Assembly (NCBI RefSeq): GCF_029946185.1
Contig: NZ_JAQSEA010000139.1
Coordinates: forward strand, 1-40,072
Length of the DNA: 40,072 nucleotides
Direction of reading: 5' to 3'
Source of the DNA: Prosthecobacter sp.
GTDB lineage: Bacteria; Verrucomicrobiota; Verrucomicrobiia; Verrucomicrobiales; Verrucomicrobiaceae
The stretch's first letter is position 1. Every line of letters starts with the position of its first letter. Positions 1 through 6,957 of this stretch are shown piece after piece. Below the pieces are notes generated by a model. The model saw only the letters and a program-made list of their open reading frames with translations, was not told the DNA's origin and did no database searches. The position numbers were made by a program, and so were the translations under genes.

Positions 1-554
1 TGCTGGAAGTCATGGGACGTCACGCTGGGTGGATCGCCCTCTACGGTGGCATGGCTGGCGGTGCAGATGTGATCCTCCTGCCTGAGATTCCCTTCAACTT
101 CGAGCATATCGCGAAGGCCATCCGCAAGCGCGACGCCGCAGGGCGCCACAGCACGTTGGTCGTGGTGGCCGAAGGGGCCCGCATTGAATCAGGCGAACTG
201 CTGACGAAGGAACGTGTGGGAGCCAAGGGCGAAGACCGCTTGGGCGGCATCGGTGACTACGTGGCGAAGCATATCGAAAAGGACACTGGCAAGGAAACGC
301 GGTCCTGCACACTGGGCCATCTCCAACGCGGTGGCGCTCCCACAGCGCTGGATCGCATCCTCGGCGTACGCTTTGGTGCCAAGGCCGTGGAACTGATTGC
401 TCAGGGCAGCTTTGGCCGCATGGTCAGCTACCAGCAATATCAGGTGGGCGACGTGCCGATCGAGGAAGCGGTGCATCAACTCCGCCTCGTGAGCAAGGAC
501 AGCGAGATCGTCCGCGCGTCCCGCGCGATTGGCATTTCCTTTGGCGACGAGTAG
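1..554 (+). CDS. pfkA: 6-phosphofructokinase, C-terminal part (5' end outside window)
   Basis: Phosphorylates fructose 6-phosphate to fructose 1,6-bisphosphate, the committed step of glycolysis, in the cytoplasm. The reading frame is open from base 3 (Leu-Glu-Val before the first Met), so only about 183 C-terminal residues are present. Family hallmarks are the segment VMGRHAGWIAL followed by GGADVILLPEIPF, which forms part of the fructose-6-phosphate site, and LGHLQRGGAPTALDRILG with the conserved Arg of the sugar-phosphate pocket. The gene ends in TAG and is followed 32 bases later by a strong terminator, so it is the last gene of its transcript. The nucleotide-site residues that separate ATP-dependent from pyrophosphate-dependent enzymes lie upstream, so the phosphate donor cannot be read here. 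Confidence 0.94.
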   Translation, partial: LEVMGRHAGWIALYGGMAGGADVILLPEIPFNFEHIAKAIRKRDAAGRHSTLVVVAEGARIESGELLTKERVGAKGEDRLGGIGDYVAKHIEKDTGKETRSCTLGHLQRGGAPTALDRILGVRFGAKAVELIAQGSFGRMVSYQQYQVGDVPIEEAVHQLRLVSKDSEIVRASRAIGISFGDE

Positions 555-586
555 TCCGGGCCGCGCAGCCCGAGTGCAATCAACAA

Positions 587-618
587 GAAAGCCGCCCCGT
601 TGCATGGGGCGGCTTTTT
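587..618 (+). terminator. Rho-independent terminator of pfkA
   Basis: Perfect 8-bp GC-rich stem (591-598 pairing with 606-613) around a 7-nt loop, followed by five T residues (614-618). It lies 36 bases after the pfkA stop. The A residues before the stem could make it work in reverse for the convergent thioredoxin gene as well. Confidence 0.87.
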
Positions 619-680
619 AATATCTGCGTGGGCCGCTGCCTGCGGAACCCACGCAAAGGAGAGAGTAACCTTGAGGGCTA

Positions 681-1010
681 TCAGGCAAGAGCCGCAAGGC
701 GCTTGGTCAGGGCGTCTTTGGACTGCACGCCAACGACGGTTTCCACGGCCTTGCCGTCCTTGAAGAAGACCATCATCGGAATGGAGCGCACGCTGAACTG
801 AGCCGCGAGATTCGGCGACTCGTCCACATTCACCTTGCCGATTTTCACCTTGTCGCCCTGCTCTTTGGCGAGATCATCCAAGATAGGACCCAGCATGCGG
901 CAAGGGCCGCACCATTCAGCCCAGAAATCGACCAGCACGGGTACCGTGGATGACGTGACTTCAGATTCAAAATTTGCTTCGGTGATGGTGAGGACTGCTT
1001 CGCTGGCCAT
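681..1010 (-). CDS. trxA: Thioredoxin
   Basis: Cytoplasmic 109-residue dithiol-disulfide oxidoreductase that keeps protein thiols reduced and is itself reduced by thioredoxin reductase. The active site WAEWCGPC is at residues 30-37, with Cys34 and Cys37 as the redox pair. Asp28 is the conserved buried acid of VDFWA, and the cis-Pro loop is RSIPMMVFFKDGK. Length and motifs are those of a canonical single-domain thioredoxin with no signal peptide. The Met at 1010 starts exactly where family members do (MASEAVLTITEANFESEV). It is convergent with pfkA and divergent from the CHAD gene, so it is probably monocistronic. No clear Shine-Dalgarno sequence precedes the start. Confidence 0.96.
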   Translation of the reverse strand: MASEAVLTITEANFESEVTSSTVPVLVDFWAEWCGPCRMLGPILDDLAKEQGDKVKIGKVNVDESPNLAAQFSVRSIPMMVFFKDGKAVETVVGVQSKDALTKRLAALA

Positions 1011-1271
1011 GGTGTCAGGTATTAAGGGTTTAAAAAGGGTTACGCATGCACGCTTGCATCAGAGGCACGCGAATCAACGAAAGTTTTCAGCAACTCCGGC
1101 TGAAAGGCGGAAAAAACGCGCAAATCGAATGTGGCGGTCAATCGAGTGGAGTGCGTGCCGGAAGCCAGTCAGGCAGGGCGCAGGTGAGGCGAGGTTGTTG
1201 CCAGACCAGGCGGAGGAATGTGCAAAACTCTTTCTTGCTGTGCGGCCTGATTCCGGGCTGAATGAAGTATA

Positions 1272-2090
1272 ATGAAACAAATCCGTGACTCTACGGGCTT
1301 GGAAGGCCGGAAGCTGAAGCGTTTGTTGCATCAACTCTGCGAACGTGCGCAGGAGGATGTACGGAGAATTTCCGTGCATGAGGAGAGCGCCACGCACCAG
1401 CTGAGAGTGCGCGTGAAAAAGATGATGGCGCTGCTGCGACTGGCCCGTGCTGGGATCGAGAAACAGACCTTTCAGGCGATGGGCCAGCACCTGCGTGCGG
1501 TGAACAAGGCCTGCGCGGGCAGTCGCGAGCATGTGGTACAGAGCCGGCTTCTCGACAAACTTACCGGCCGTTTTCATCTCGCGCCCGACCAGCGCCCGCA
1601 GCTCAGCGCCCATCCGCTGAAAGCGCCTGCAGCCACGGAGCTGAATCATCCGTTGTTTGCCGTGGGTCAGCTTATCGAGAGCACCTGCATCCAGTCGCTG
1701 TCGGAGGATCAGATTATCACGGAACACGTGCGCTGCTATCGCAAGGGGCGCCAGCTCATGAAGCAGGCCTGTGAGACGAAGGACAAGCGCACGCTGCACC
1801 TGTGGCGGCACAGAGTGAAGGATCTCTATTTTCAAACGCTGGTGCTGCGGCACTTGCGCGGTGGACCGCGACGGATCCGACGCGCGAAGCGTCTCGGCCA
1901 GCTTCTGGGCCGGGATCAGGATCTCGCGAACCTGGCCGCAGAGCCGGCCTTTGCGCTGCGGCGCAGTCCGTGGGTGCAAGTGATCCATGAGCACCGGGAC
2001 GAATTGCGTGAACGCTACCTCTCGCTCGGGCATCGGCTCTATGCCGCACCTTGGACGCGATTCAGTGAGAAGATGCTGAGGGATGGCTGA
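1272..2090 (+). CDS. CHAD domain protein
   Basis: A 272-residue protein formed almost entirely of a CHAD domain, an all-alpha fold with conserved histidines and basic residues that binds inorganic polyphosphate in characterised members. Visible signatures are HQLRVRVKKMMALLRL in the first half, and LHLWRHRVKDLYFQ followed by LGQLLGRDQDLANL in the second half, the expected twofold layout. No CYTH/triphosphatase domain is fused and there is no signal peptide or membrane segment. ATG at 1272 is the first start after a 261-base intergenic region. A role in polyphosphate binding or localisation is inferred from the family. No polyphosphate kinase gene is nearby to confirm it. A long open frame on the opposite strand is a coding shadow. 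Confidence 0.9.
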   Translation: MKQIRDSTGLEGRKLKRLLHQLCERAQEDVRRISVHEESATHQLRVRVKKMMALLRLARAGIEKQTFQAMGQHLRAVNKACAGSREHVVQSRLLDKLTGRFHLAPDQRPQLSAHPLKAPAATELNHPLFAVGQLIESTCIQSLSEDQIITEHVRCYRKGRQLMKQACETKDKRTLHLWRHRVKDLYFQTLVLRHLRGGPRRIRRAKRLGQLLGRDQDLANLAAEPAFALRRSPWVQVIHEHRDELRERYLSLGHRLYAAPWTRFSEKMLRDG

Positions 2091-2154
2091 ACCTCCGGCA
2101 TGGCTCCGCTTTTTCATTCAAGCCCTGCGATGGCGCAGGTGGAACGACAAAGGG

Positions 2155-3567
2155 CTAGAGGCCGGCGGCTTGGCGGGCGGCTTGCACGAGGTGGATGAAG
2201 CGGGCGCGCTCACCGGTGGTGTCTGTGCCTTTGGACTGAGTGGCGAGGTTCAGGACGAGATCATGGTTCAGGCCGCCCAGTTGCTCGGCTCCGCGCAGCA
2301 GCAGGCCAAAGCCGACCACGGAGGTTTCAAAGACGAAATCTTCACGGGCGTTTTGCAGTGAGTACCCTCGGTCCATGACTTGGAGCTTGCTGCTGTCAAA
2401 GGGACCCACAGCCTGCGAGGTGAAGCGCGCGTTGGGCAGGATCACAGTGGCCACCTGACGGCTGCTGTCGCGCGGGATCTCGCCGCTGCCATTGGGCTGA
2501 AACTCATACCAGAGGACATGCGTGCCAGCGCTGCGGAGCTCCGCGGCGGCGAGGTGCCGCTCACACAGCATGCGGTACTGTTTAACGTTAGCCTGATCAA
2601 ACGTGATCTGCAGTGGGAAGGCGGCTTCTTGTCCGATCACGGCGGACTGATCTGCCGGGACCTGGATCACGAGGCGGAGGAGACGATTTGTGGGATTCCA
2701 TGGGCACGCGGCGACTTCGGCTTTCCAAGAGTGAATGTACAAATCAACCGCGCGGGCTGTTTTGGGCTCGGGCTTGGCGGGGGTCATCTGCGGTGAGGCA
2801 AATGCCTGCCCTTTGGCTTTGGGCGGCAGCGGCTTGATCTGCCCCGGACGCAGGCTGAACTGATTGGTGGCCTGCTTCGTCGTGCTCACAAAGGTGCCGT
2901 GTCCGGACGGGAGGGTGAAGCCCAGGCTGGGAGTCTGCGCGGGTGCTGCAGGCTTTTCATTCACCGGGGCAGCACTGGCAACGATCACGCTTTCCTTGGC
3001 GAGGGGGGCAGGTGCGGGTGTGACTTCGGCCACCTGCTTTTTCACCTGTGGCAGGGGTGCCGCTGGCAGCGTTGCCTTGGGTGCAGGCTTGGCAGCGGCC
3101 AGAAGCGGCGCGGGTGCGGGCTGTGGCTTCACCTCGGGGGTGGTGGGCAGTTTGGCCTTGGGTGGCAGGGCAGACATCTGCGAGGCGGACTTCACTGCGG
3201 GGCCGTACATCCACCCGGCGAGGAACGCGGCACCGCTGAAGGTGATGACCGCCGCCACTTTCACCAGCGCGCCCATGACGGGCCAGAAGACTTCACGCGA
3301 ACGCTGGGAGGGCTTGCGCGGCAGCATCGGTTGAATGCGCCGTGGCAGATTCGATGGATGCAGCACCGCGTGGCGCTGCTCGTGCGTCAGGCGCGAGAGC
3401 GCAATCGGCGCGCCCTGCCTCAAGGCATCGGTCACGGCCTCGATCTGCTCCAGTTCGTGAGCGGCGGAGGGTGTGCTGGCCAGCACCGCGTGCAGATCAC
3501 GCGCCTCTTCGGCGCTCAGTTCTCCGAGTGCGTAAGCCGTAAAATGGGGATTATCCTGGGGGTTCAT
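2155..3567 (-). CDS. Anti-sigma-like membrane protein with YfbK-type C-terminal domain
   Basis: A 470-residue protein whose start overlaps the ECF sigma gene stop by 4 bases (ATGA), so the two are co-transcribed and probably translationally coupled. Residues 1-60 (FTAYALGELSAEEARDLHA) resemble the helical N-terminus of zinc-less anti-sigma factors and of PVC YfbK-like proteins. One membrane segment lies at about 95-120. A Pro/Ala/Lys-rich linker at about 125-265 would span the periplasm or cell wall. The C-terminal 200 residues resemble the C-terminal (DUF3520) domain of YfbK-type von Willebrand A proteins: NRLLRLVIQVPADQSAV, then FVFETSVVGFGLLLRGAEQL, then a closing segment ending RARFIHLVQAA. 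The von Willebrand A domain normally between these parts is absent. Inferred role: membrane control of the partner sigma factor. Confidence 0.72.
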   Translation of the reverse strand: MNPQDNPHFTAYALGELSAEEARDLHAVLASTPSAAHELEQIEAVTDALRQGAPIALSRLTHEQRHAVLHPSNLPRRIQPMLPRKPSQRSREVFWPVMGALVKVAAVITFSGAAFLAGWMYGPAVKSASQMSALPPKAKLPTTPEVKPQPAPAPLLAAAKPAPKATLPAAPLPQVKKQVAEVTPAPAPLAKESVIVASAAPVNEKPAAPAQTPSLGFTLPSGHGTFVSTTKQATNQFSLRPGQIKPLPPKAKGQAFASPQMTPAKPEPKTARAVDLYIHSWKAEVAACPWNPTNRLLRLVIQVPADQSAVIGQEAAFPLQITFDQANVKQYRMLCERHLAAAELRSAGTHVLWYEFQPNGSGEIPRDSSRQVATVILPNARFTSQAVGPFDSSKLQVMDRGYSLQNAREDFVFETSVVGFGLLLRGAEQLGGLNHDLVLNLATQSKGTDTTGERARFIHLVQAARQAAGL

Positions 3568-4127
3568 GAATGGGTGGGGGAATATTCCTCGCTAATGTCG
3601 GTGCTCATCAGTTCGCGGAGTTTCTTGATGGCGTGGTGCATGATAAAGCCGACATTGCCGACGCTGAGTCCGGTGATGCCTGCGATTTCCTGATACGAGC
3701 AGTCATGCTGAAATTTGAGCCGTACCACCTCGCGCTGGTTCGGGCGGAGGCGGTCCACGCAGGTCCAGATGTGCTCATAGAGCTCATGCACGCTGGCGCT
3801 TTGCGCGGGGTCGGGCTCTTGATCCGTCGCGGCATTGATGACTTCATCGTTGCCAATGTCGAGCCGCTGCTCCTTGCGGAGGATGTCGAAGGCACGGTTC
3901 CGGCACACGGTGAAAAGCCAGGATTTGAGGTTCTCGCGGACGCGTTCCGGCTCGGTGAGGTAAAGCCGCAGCATGGAATCCTGCACGACATCGCGGGCAC
4001 GCTCGATGTCGCCACCGAGGATGCTGGCTGTGTAGGCGATGAGAGTGCTTTCATGCTGGTCCAATGCCCGCCTGACCAGCACGGCGGCTTCATCCTGTAC
4101 GTGGGGGTCGGGCATGCGTGAGTTCAT
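3564..4127 (-). CDS. ECF-family RNA polymerase sigma factor
   Basis: Sigma-70 family extracytoplasmic-function sigma factor of 187 residues. Region 2 spans about residues 15-85: DVVQDSMLRLYL, then NLKSWLFTVCRNRAFDILRKEQR, which is the -10-recognising and core-binding part. Region 4 spans about residues 115-172: LRPNQREVVRLKFQHDCSYQ, then EIAGITGLSVGNVGFIMHHA, a helix-turn-helix for the -35 element. Family members recruit core RNA polymerase to stress or envelope regulons and are held inactive by a co-encoded anti-sigma factor, which fits the overlapping downstream gene. Met1 and Met5 are both possible starts. No Shine-Dalgarno sequence decides between them. Target genes cannot be read from the window. 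Confidence 0.93.
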   Translation of the reverse strand: MNSRMPDPHVQDEAAVLVRRALDQHESTLIAYTASILGGDIERARDVVQDSMLRLYLTEPERVRENLKSWLFTVCRNRAFDILRKEQRLDIGNDEVINAATDQEPDPAQSASVHELYEHIWTCVDRLRPNQREVVRLKFQHDCSYQEIAGITGLSVGNVGFIMHHAIKKLRELMSTDISEEYSPTHS

Positions 4128-4237
4128 GAATGGAACGGGCAGACACAGGGGAAAATTAGGGCGAAACAGAGATTGCCGTCATTTTTGGCCTTGGAAACCG
4201 CAATCTTTGCACACGTCCCGCCGTTGAGACAGGCACT

Positions 4238-4519
4238 GTGAGTGATTCCTCCTCTTCCACGACCTCGTTCTTTCTCATCCTGCTGGCCCTTGGGGGCGGC
4301 GTGTGGCTGGTGAAAGAGGCGCTCAGCCCTGCCGCGAAGCCTGCGCCCTCTGCCCCCGTTGAGGAAGCAACCTCACTCCCAAGCCGCGCGCTGGATGCCT
4401 CCCAAGCCAGCGGCGAAGCTCTGAACAACTCCATGAGCGACCAGTTAAAGTCTGTGCAAGGCATGGTCGGCGGCAGCTACGACGGCCAGACCTACGTGCC
4501 GCCCAACGGTAAAAAATAG
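4238..4519 (+). CDS. Small single-pass membrane protein, unknown function
   Basis: A 93-residue open frame with a GTG start at 4238, divergent from the sigma gene. A Ser-rich N-terminus is followed by one hydrophobic segment (FFLILLALGGGVWLV, residues 11-25), then a Pro/Ala-rich stretch and a polar C-terminus ending in Asn-Gly-Lys-Lys. I recognise no family. Support for coding is moderate: a plausible membrane anchor, a low-complexity linker like that of other envelope proteins here, and a position filling the gap between the sigma operon and the Usp operon. No ribosome-binding site is visible. It could be a small envelope protein under control of the neighbouring sigma factor, but nothing in the sequence proves it. 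Confidence 0.55.
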   Translation: MSDSSSSTTSFFLILLALGGGVWLVKEALSPAAKPAPSAPVEEATSLPSRALDASQASGEALNNSMSDQLKSVQGMVGGSYDGQTYVPPNGKK

Positions 4520-4714
4520 CGACCGTGGTATGGATTTCGCATGACCGGGCTGAGTGGCGCGCGGGAGCAGGCGAAGGCGGCAGCTTCACCCAGTCAGGGT
4601 TGCGCCGCCGCACTCCAAATGACCTGGGGGTGTTCGCGAGGCTCACAGGGAGGGCGCTGGCGCGGCGAGTCATTCCTCGGAACACACGCCCACACCCGAA
4701 GCCCGCAACCGAAG

Positions 4715-5173
4715 TCACCTCTTCTCAGTCACGTCCTCATCGTTCGGGACGACGAGCACCGGGCAGTGGGCGCCTTTCAAAACATCGGCGGCGACGTTGC
4801 CTACCAGCAGGTGGTAGATCGTGCTGTGGTGGTGGGAGCCGAGGATGATGAGGTCGGCATTGCGACGCCGGGTTTCTGCAAGCACGGCAGCCACGCTGGC
4901 GTCGTCCAACTGCTCCACGCTGGCGCGCACGCCGAATTTGATCAGCGAGTCGCGCATTTCAAAAAGCTGCTCGGTCTGCTGATGCACCGCCTCCGGGGAG
5001 GGATCCTGCATGACCACGGGCGAGGCAATGCCGACGTCCACCACCACGGGAACCTTGGCCAGCACGTGGAGGATGATGACTTCGCTGTTAAAAGCGGTGG
5101 CAAGCGAGTGGGCGTGTTTGAGCACTTTGAAGGTGAGGTCGGAGAGATCGACCAGGGCAACGATGGTTTTCAT
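4715..5173 (-). CDS. Universal stress protein, single domain
   Basis: A 152-residue UspA-family protein (Rossmann-like alpha/beta fold, cytoplasmic). The N-terminal strand MKTIVALVDLSDLTFKVLKH carries the conserved Asp of the nucleotide site. The C-terminal half has ADLIILGSHHHSTIYHLLVG followed by Asn and ends CPVLVVPN. The usual ATP-binding pattern G-2x-G-9x-G-S/T is altered: the second Gly is His (GSHH) and the last Ser/Thr is Asn. Nucleotide binding may therefore be weak or lost. It starts 2 bases after the stop of the upstream tandem Usp gene, so the two form an operon. Regulation by stress is inferred from the family only. Confidence 0.9.
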   Translation of the reverse strand: MKTIVALVDLSDLTFKVLKHAHSLATAFNSEVIILHVLAKVPVVVDVGIASPVVMQDPSPEAVHQQTEQLFEMRDSLIKFGVRASVEQLDDASVAAVLAETRRRNADLIILGSHHHSTIYHLLVGNVAADVLKGAHCPVLVVPNDEDVTEKR

Positions 5174-5175
5174 AA

Positions 5176-6093
5176 TTAGACGTTTTCTACGGGAAGTTTC
5201 ACCACGAGAATGGAGCAGGGCAGCCGCGTGAGCAAGCGCTCCGCCGTGGAACCCAGCAGGACGTAGCGGAGATTGGTGCGCCCTTTACCACCAACGACAA
5301 TGAGGTCTGCCTCAGACTGCTGCGCATGCTCGGCGATGCCATTGCCATGACTGAAGGCTTCATGCAGGACTTCGTTGGACTGGATCCCCTGCCCGGCATC
5401 GCCCACAAATTCATGCAGCTCTTTGTGGAGTCCTTGGGTGAAGACCTCCCGATCATCGAGAGTGGTCACCACGCTGGGCACACTGGTGTCGGCAAAGGGC
5501 GTGGGGTAGGCCATAGCCGACCAGGGCTCCTGACATACGTGCAAAAAGTCCACAGCGGCGCCATCCATGTGCGCGATGGCAGAAGCATGCGCGGCTACGG
5601 CGCGTGAGTTTTCAGAAAAATCGATGCAGGCGACGATCTTGCTAAACGGCTCCGGATGATTGGTGCGCACCAGCAGCACCGGCGTCTGCACTTTGCGCGC
5701 CAGCTTGCTGGAGATCGACCCCGCGCCTGCGGGCATCTCCCCTGCCCCGGCGATGCCTGCTACGAGCAGATCTGCTTGGAGGAGGCGGGCATGCTCCAGG
5801 ATTTCATGCAGCGGCGTGCCCAGTGCGATGGTAACCTGGTAATTGGCCGGCGCGGGAGATTGCGCCATCCACTGTGACAGTGCGACGCCGGCGCCTTCGG
5901 TAGCCACGCGCGCCTGACTTTCAAAAGCCTCTTCGCGGCTGGACGCAAGGGCTGCGACTGCGGAGGAGTCCACCACATGCAGCACATGTACCTTGGCGCC
6001 ATGCACCCCCGCGATGCGCACCGCCTGATCATAAGCGGTGCGTGATCCGGTGGAAAAATCCACGGCAACGAGAATGTGGGTGAGCTTGTTCAT
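5176..6093 (-). CDS. Universal stress protein, tandem UspA domains
   Basis: A 305-residue protein with two UspA domains, at about residues 1-145 and 150-300. The first begins LTHILVAVDFSTGSRTAYDQ but has a degenerate nucleotide loop (GIAGAGEMPAGAGS). The second begins FSKIVACIDFSENSRAVAAH and has the full ATP signature GGKGRTNLRYVLLGST, matching G-2x-G-9x-G-S-T, followed by LPCSILVVK. So one half is likely ATP-binding and the other structural, a common arrangement in tandem Usp proteins. It is first in a two-gene operon with the single-domain Usp. The divergent upstream gene is the Tyr/Gly-rich lipoprotein, with a shared 198-base intergenic region. Start ATG at 6093 fits the family N-terminus. 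Confidence 0.93.
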   Translation of the reverse strand: MNKLTHILVAVDFSTGSRTAYDQAVRIAGVHGAKVHVLHVVDSSAVAALASSREEAFESQARVATEGAGVALSQWMAQSPAPANYQVTIALGTPLHEILEHARLLQADLLVAGIAGAGEMPAGAGSISSKLARKVQTPVLLVRTNHPEPFSKIVACIDFSENSRAVAAHASAIAHMDGAAVDFLHVCQEPWSAMAYPTPFADTSVPSVVTTLDDREVFTQGLHKELHEFVGDAGQGIQSNEVLHEAFSHGNGIAEHAQQSEADLIVVGGKGRTNLRYVLLGSTAERLLTRLPCSILVVKLPVENV

Positions 6094-6291
6094 GGCGTGA
6101 GGATGTTGAGATTCATGCTGCAGCTAATCGCAGGCTGAAGGGGCATGATATGGGTTGTTCACCCCACTGATTGATCGCAGCACGCGTAGATTTTGGCCTT
6201 CTCAAAGTTTCTCAGGGGTTCGCTTCTTCGACCTCCCCTATGGGGTACACACCTCATTTCATCTCTCAGATTTCTGCCCCACTTTCCGCCC

Positions 6292-6855
6292 ATGAAACCC
6301 ACTCACCTCAAGAAAGCACTGCTTCTCCCCACCGTTGTTCTCACCCTCTCGCTGATGTCCTGCGCAGACCCTCAGTTTTATGCAGGAACCACCGGCGGCG
6401 GAAGAGGCTTCACCACCTACACCGCGCTTCCACCAAACTACTCTGGCAGCGCCTACCTGCTTGACGGCACTTACTACTCGGGCGGCCAATATCAAACCGG
6501 CAACTACAACTACCAGGGCCGCGCCTACCCCAGCCGCTACTATTACAACGGCCAGTACTATTACGGCGGCAACCACCGCGCGTACGGCAGCCCCCTTCCA
6601 GTGCAAAGCAACACCTACGTCCAGCAGAGCAACGGCTATCGCACTTACACCACGCTTCCTTCGAACTACTCGGGTAACGCGTATCTTTACAACGGACGCT
6701 ATTACTCCGGTGGCCAGTATCAAAACGGGAACTACAACTATCAGGGCCGCACCTACCCGACACGTTACTTCTACAACGGCCAGTACTTCTACGGCGGCGA
6801 CCATCGAGCCTACGGCAGTTCCCTCCCGGTGCGGACCAGTGTTTACGTTCGATAA
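6292..6855 (+). CDS. Tyr/Gly-rich repeat lipoprotein
   Basis: Starting at ATG 6292, 187 residues. Residues 1-24 form a lipoprotein signal (MKPTHLKKALLL, hydrophobic core, lipobox LMSC, lipidated Cys24). An upstream in-frame Met at 6193 would bury this signal and is rejected. The mature protein is essentially two 65-residue repeats, starting at residues 40 and 116, each with the order LPxNYSGxAYL, YYSGGQYQxGNYNYQGR, YYNGQYYYGG and HRAYGSxLPV. The composition is dominated by Tyr, Gly, Asn and Arg. I recognise no named family. Inferred role: an envelope surface or matrix component rich in stacked aromatic residues. It is followed by a strong terminator at 6904, so it is a single-gene transcript. 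Confidence 0.82.
   Translation: MKPTHLKKALLLPTVVLTLSLMSCADPQFYAGTTGGGRGFTTYTALPPNYSGSAYLLDGTYYSGGQYQTGNYNYQGRAYPSRYYYNGQYYYGGNHRAYGSPLPVQSNTYVQQSNGYRTYTTLPSNYSGNAYLYNGRYYSGGQYQNGNYNYQGRTYPTRYFYNGQYFYGGDHRAYGSSLPVRTSVYVR
6409..6831 (+). repeat. Internal tandem duplication in the Tyr/Gly-rich lipoprotein gene
   Basis: Two 195-base units, 6409-6603 and 6637-6831, are offset by exactly 228 bases with no insertion or deletion and separated by 33 bases. Most differences are synonymous or conservative at the protein level (for example Ser/Asn and Tyr/Phe), which implies duplication followed by selection on the protein. Confidence 0.95.
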
Positions 6856-6903
6856 CACACCGCAGCGGCACTTCAGCGCATCATTGGCTTGCTGACTTGA
6901 ATG

Positions 6904-6934
6904 GCACTCCGTTAACGCGGAGTGCTATTTTTTT
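6904..6934 (+). terminator. Rho-independent terminator after the Tyr/Gly-rich lipoprotein
   Basis: Perfect 8-bp stem GCACTCCG (6904-6911) with CGGAGTGC (6918-6925), a 6-nt loop, then TATTTTTTT. It ends the lipoprotein transcript 49 bases after its stop and faces the convergent kinase gene. Confidence 0.92.
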
Positions 6935-6957
6935 GGGGCTGGTGACGGGCCACTCCA

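Noticed and set aside
557-572. Small hairpin just after the pfkA stop
   Set aside because: Weak 5-bp stem without T run; the real terminator follows at 587.
1074-2117. 347-residue open frame opposite the CHAD gene
   Set aside because: Coding shadow in GC-rich DNA: no family motif, and it overlaps a recognised CHAD gene over its whole length.
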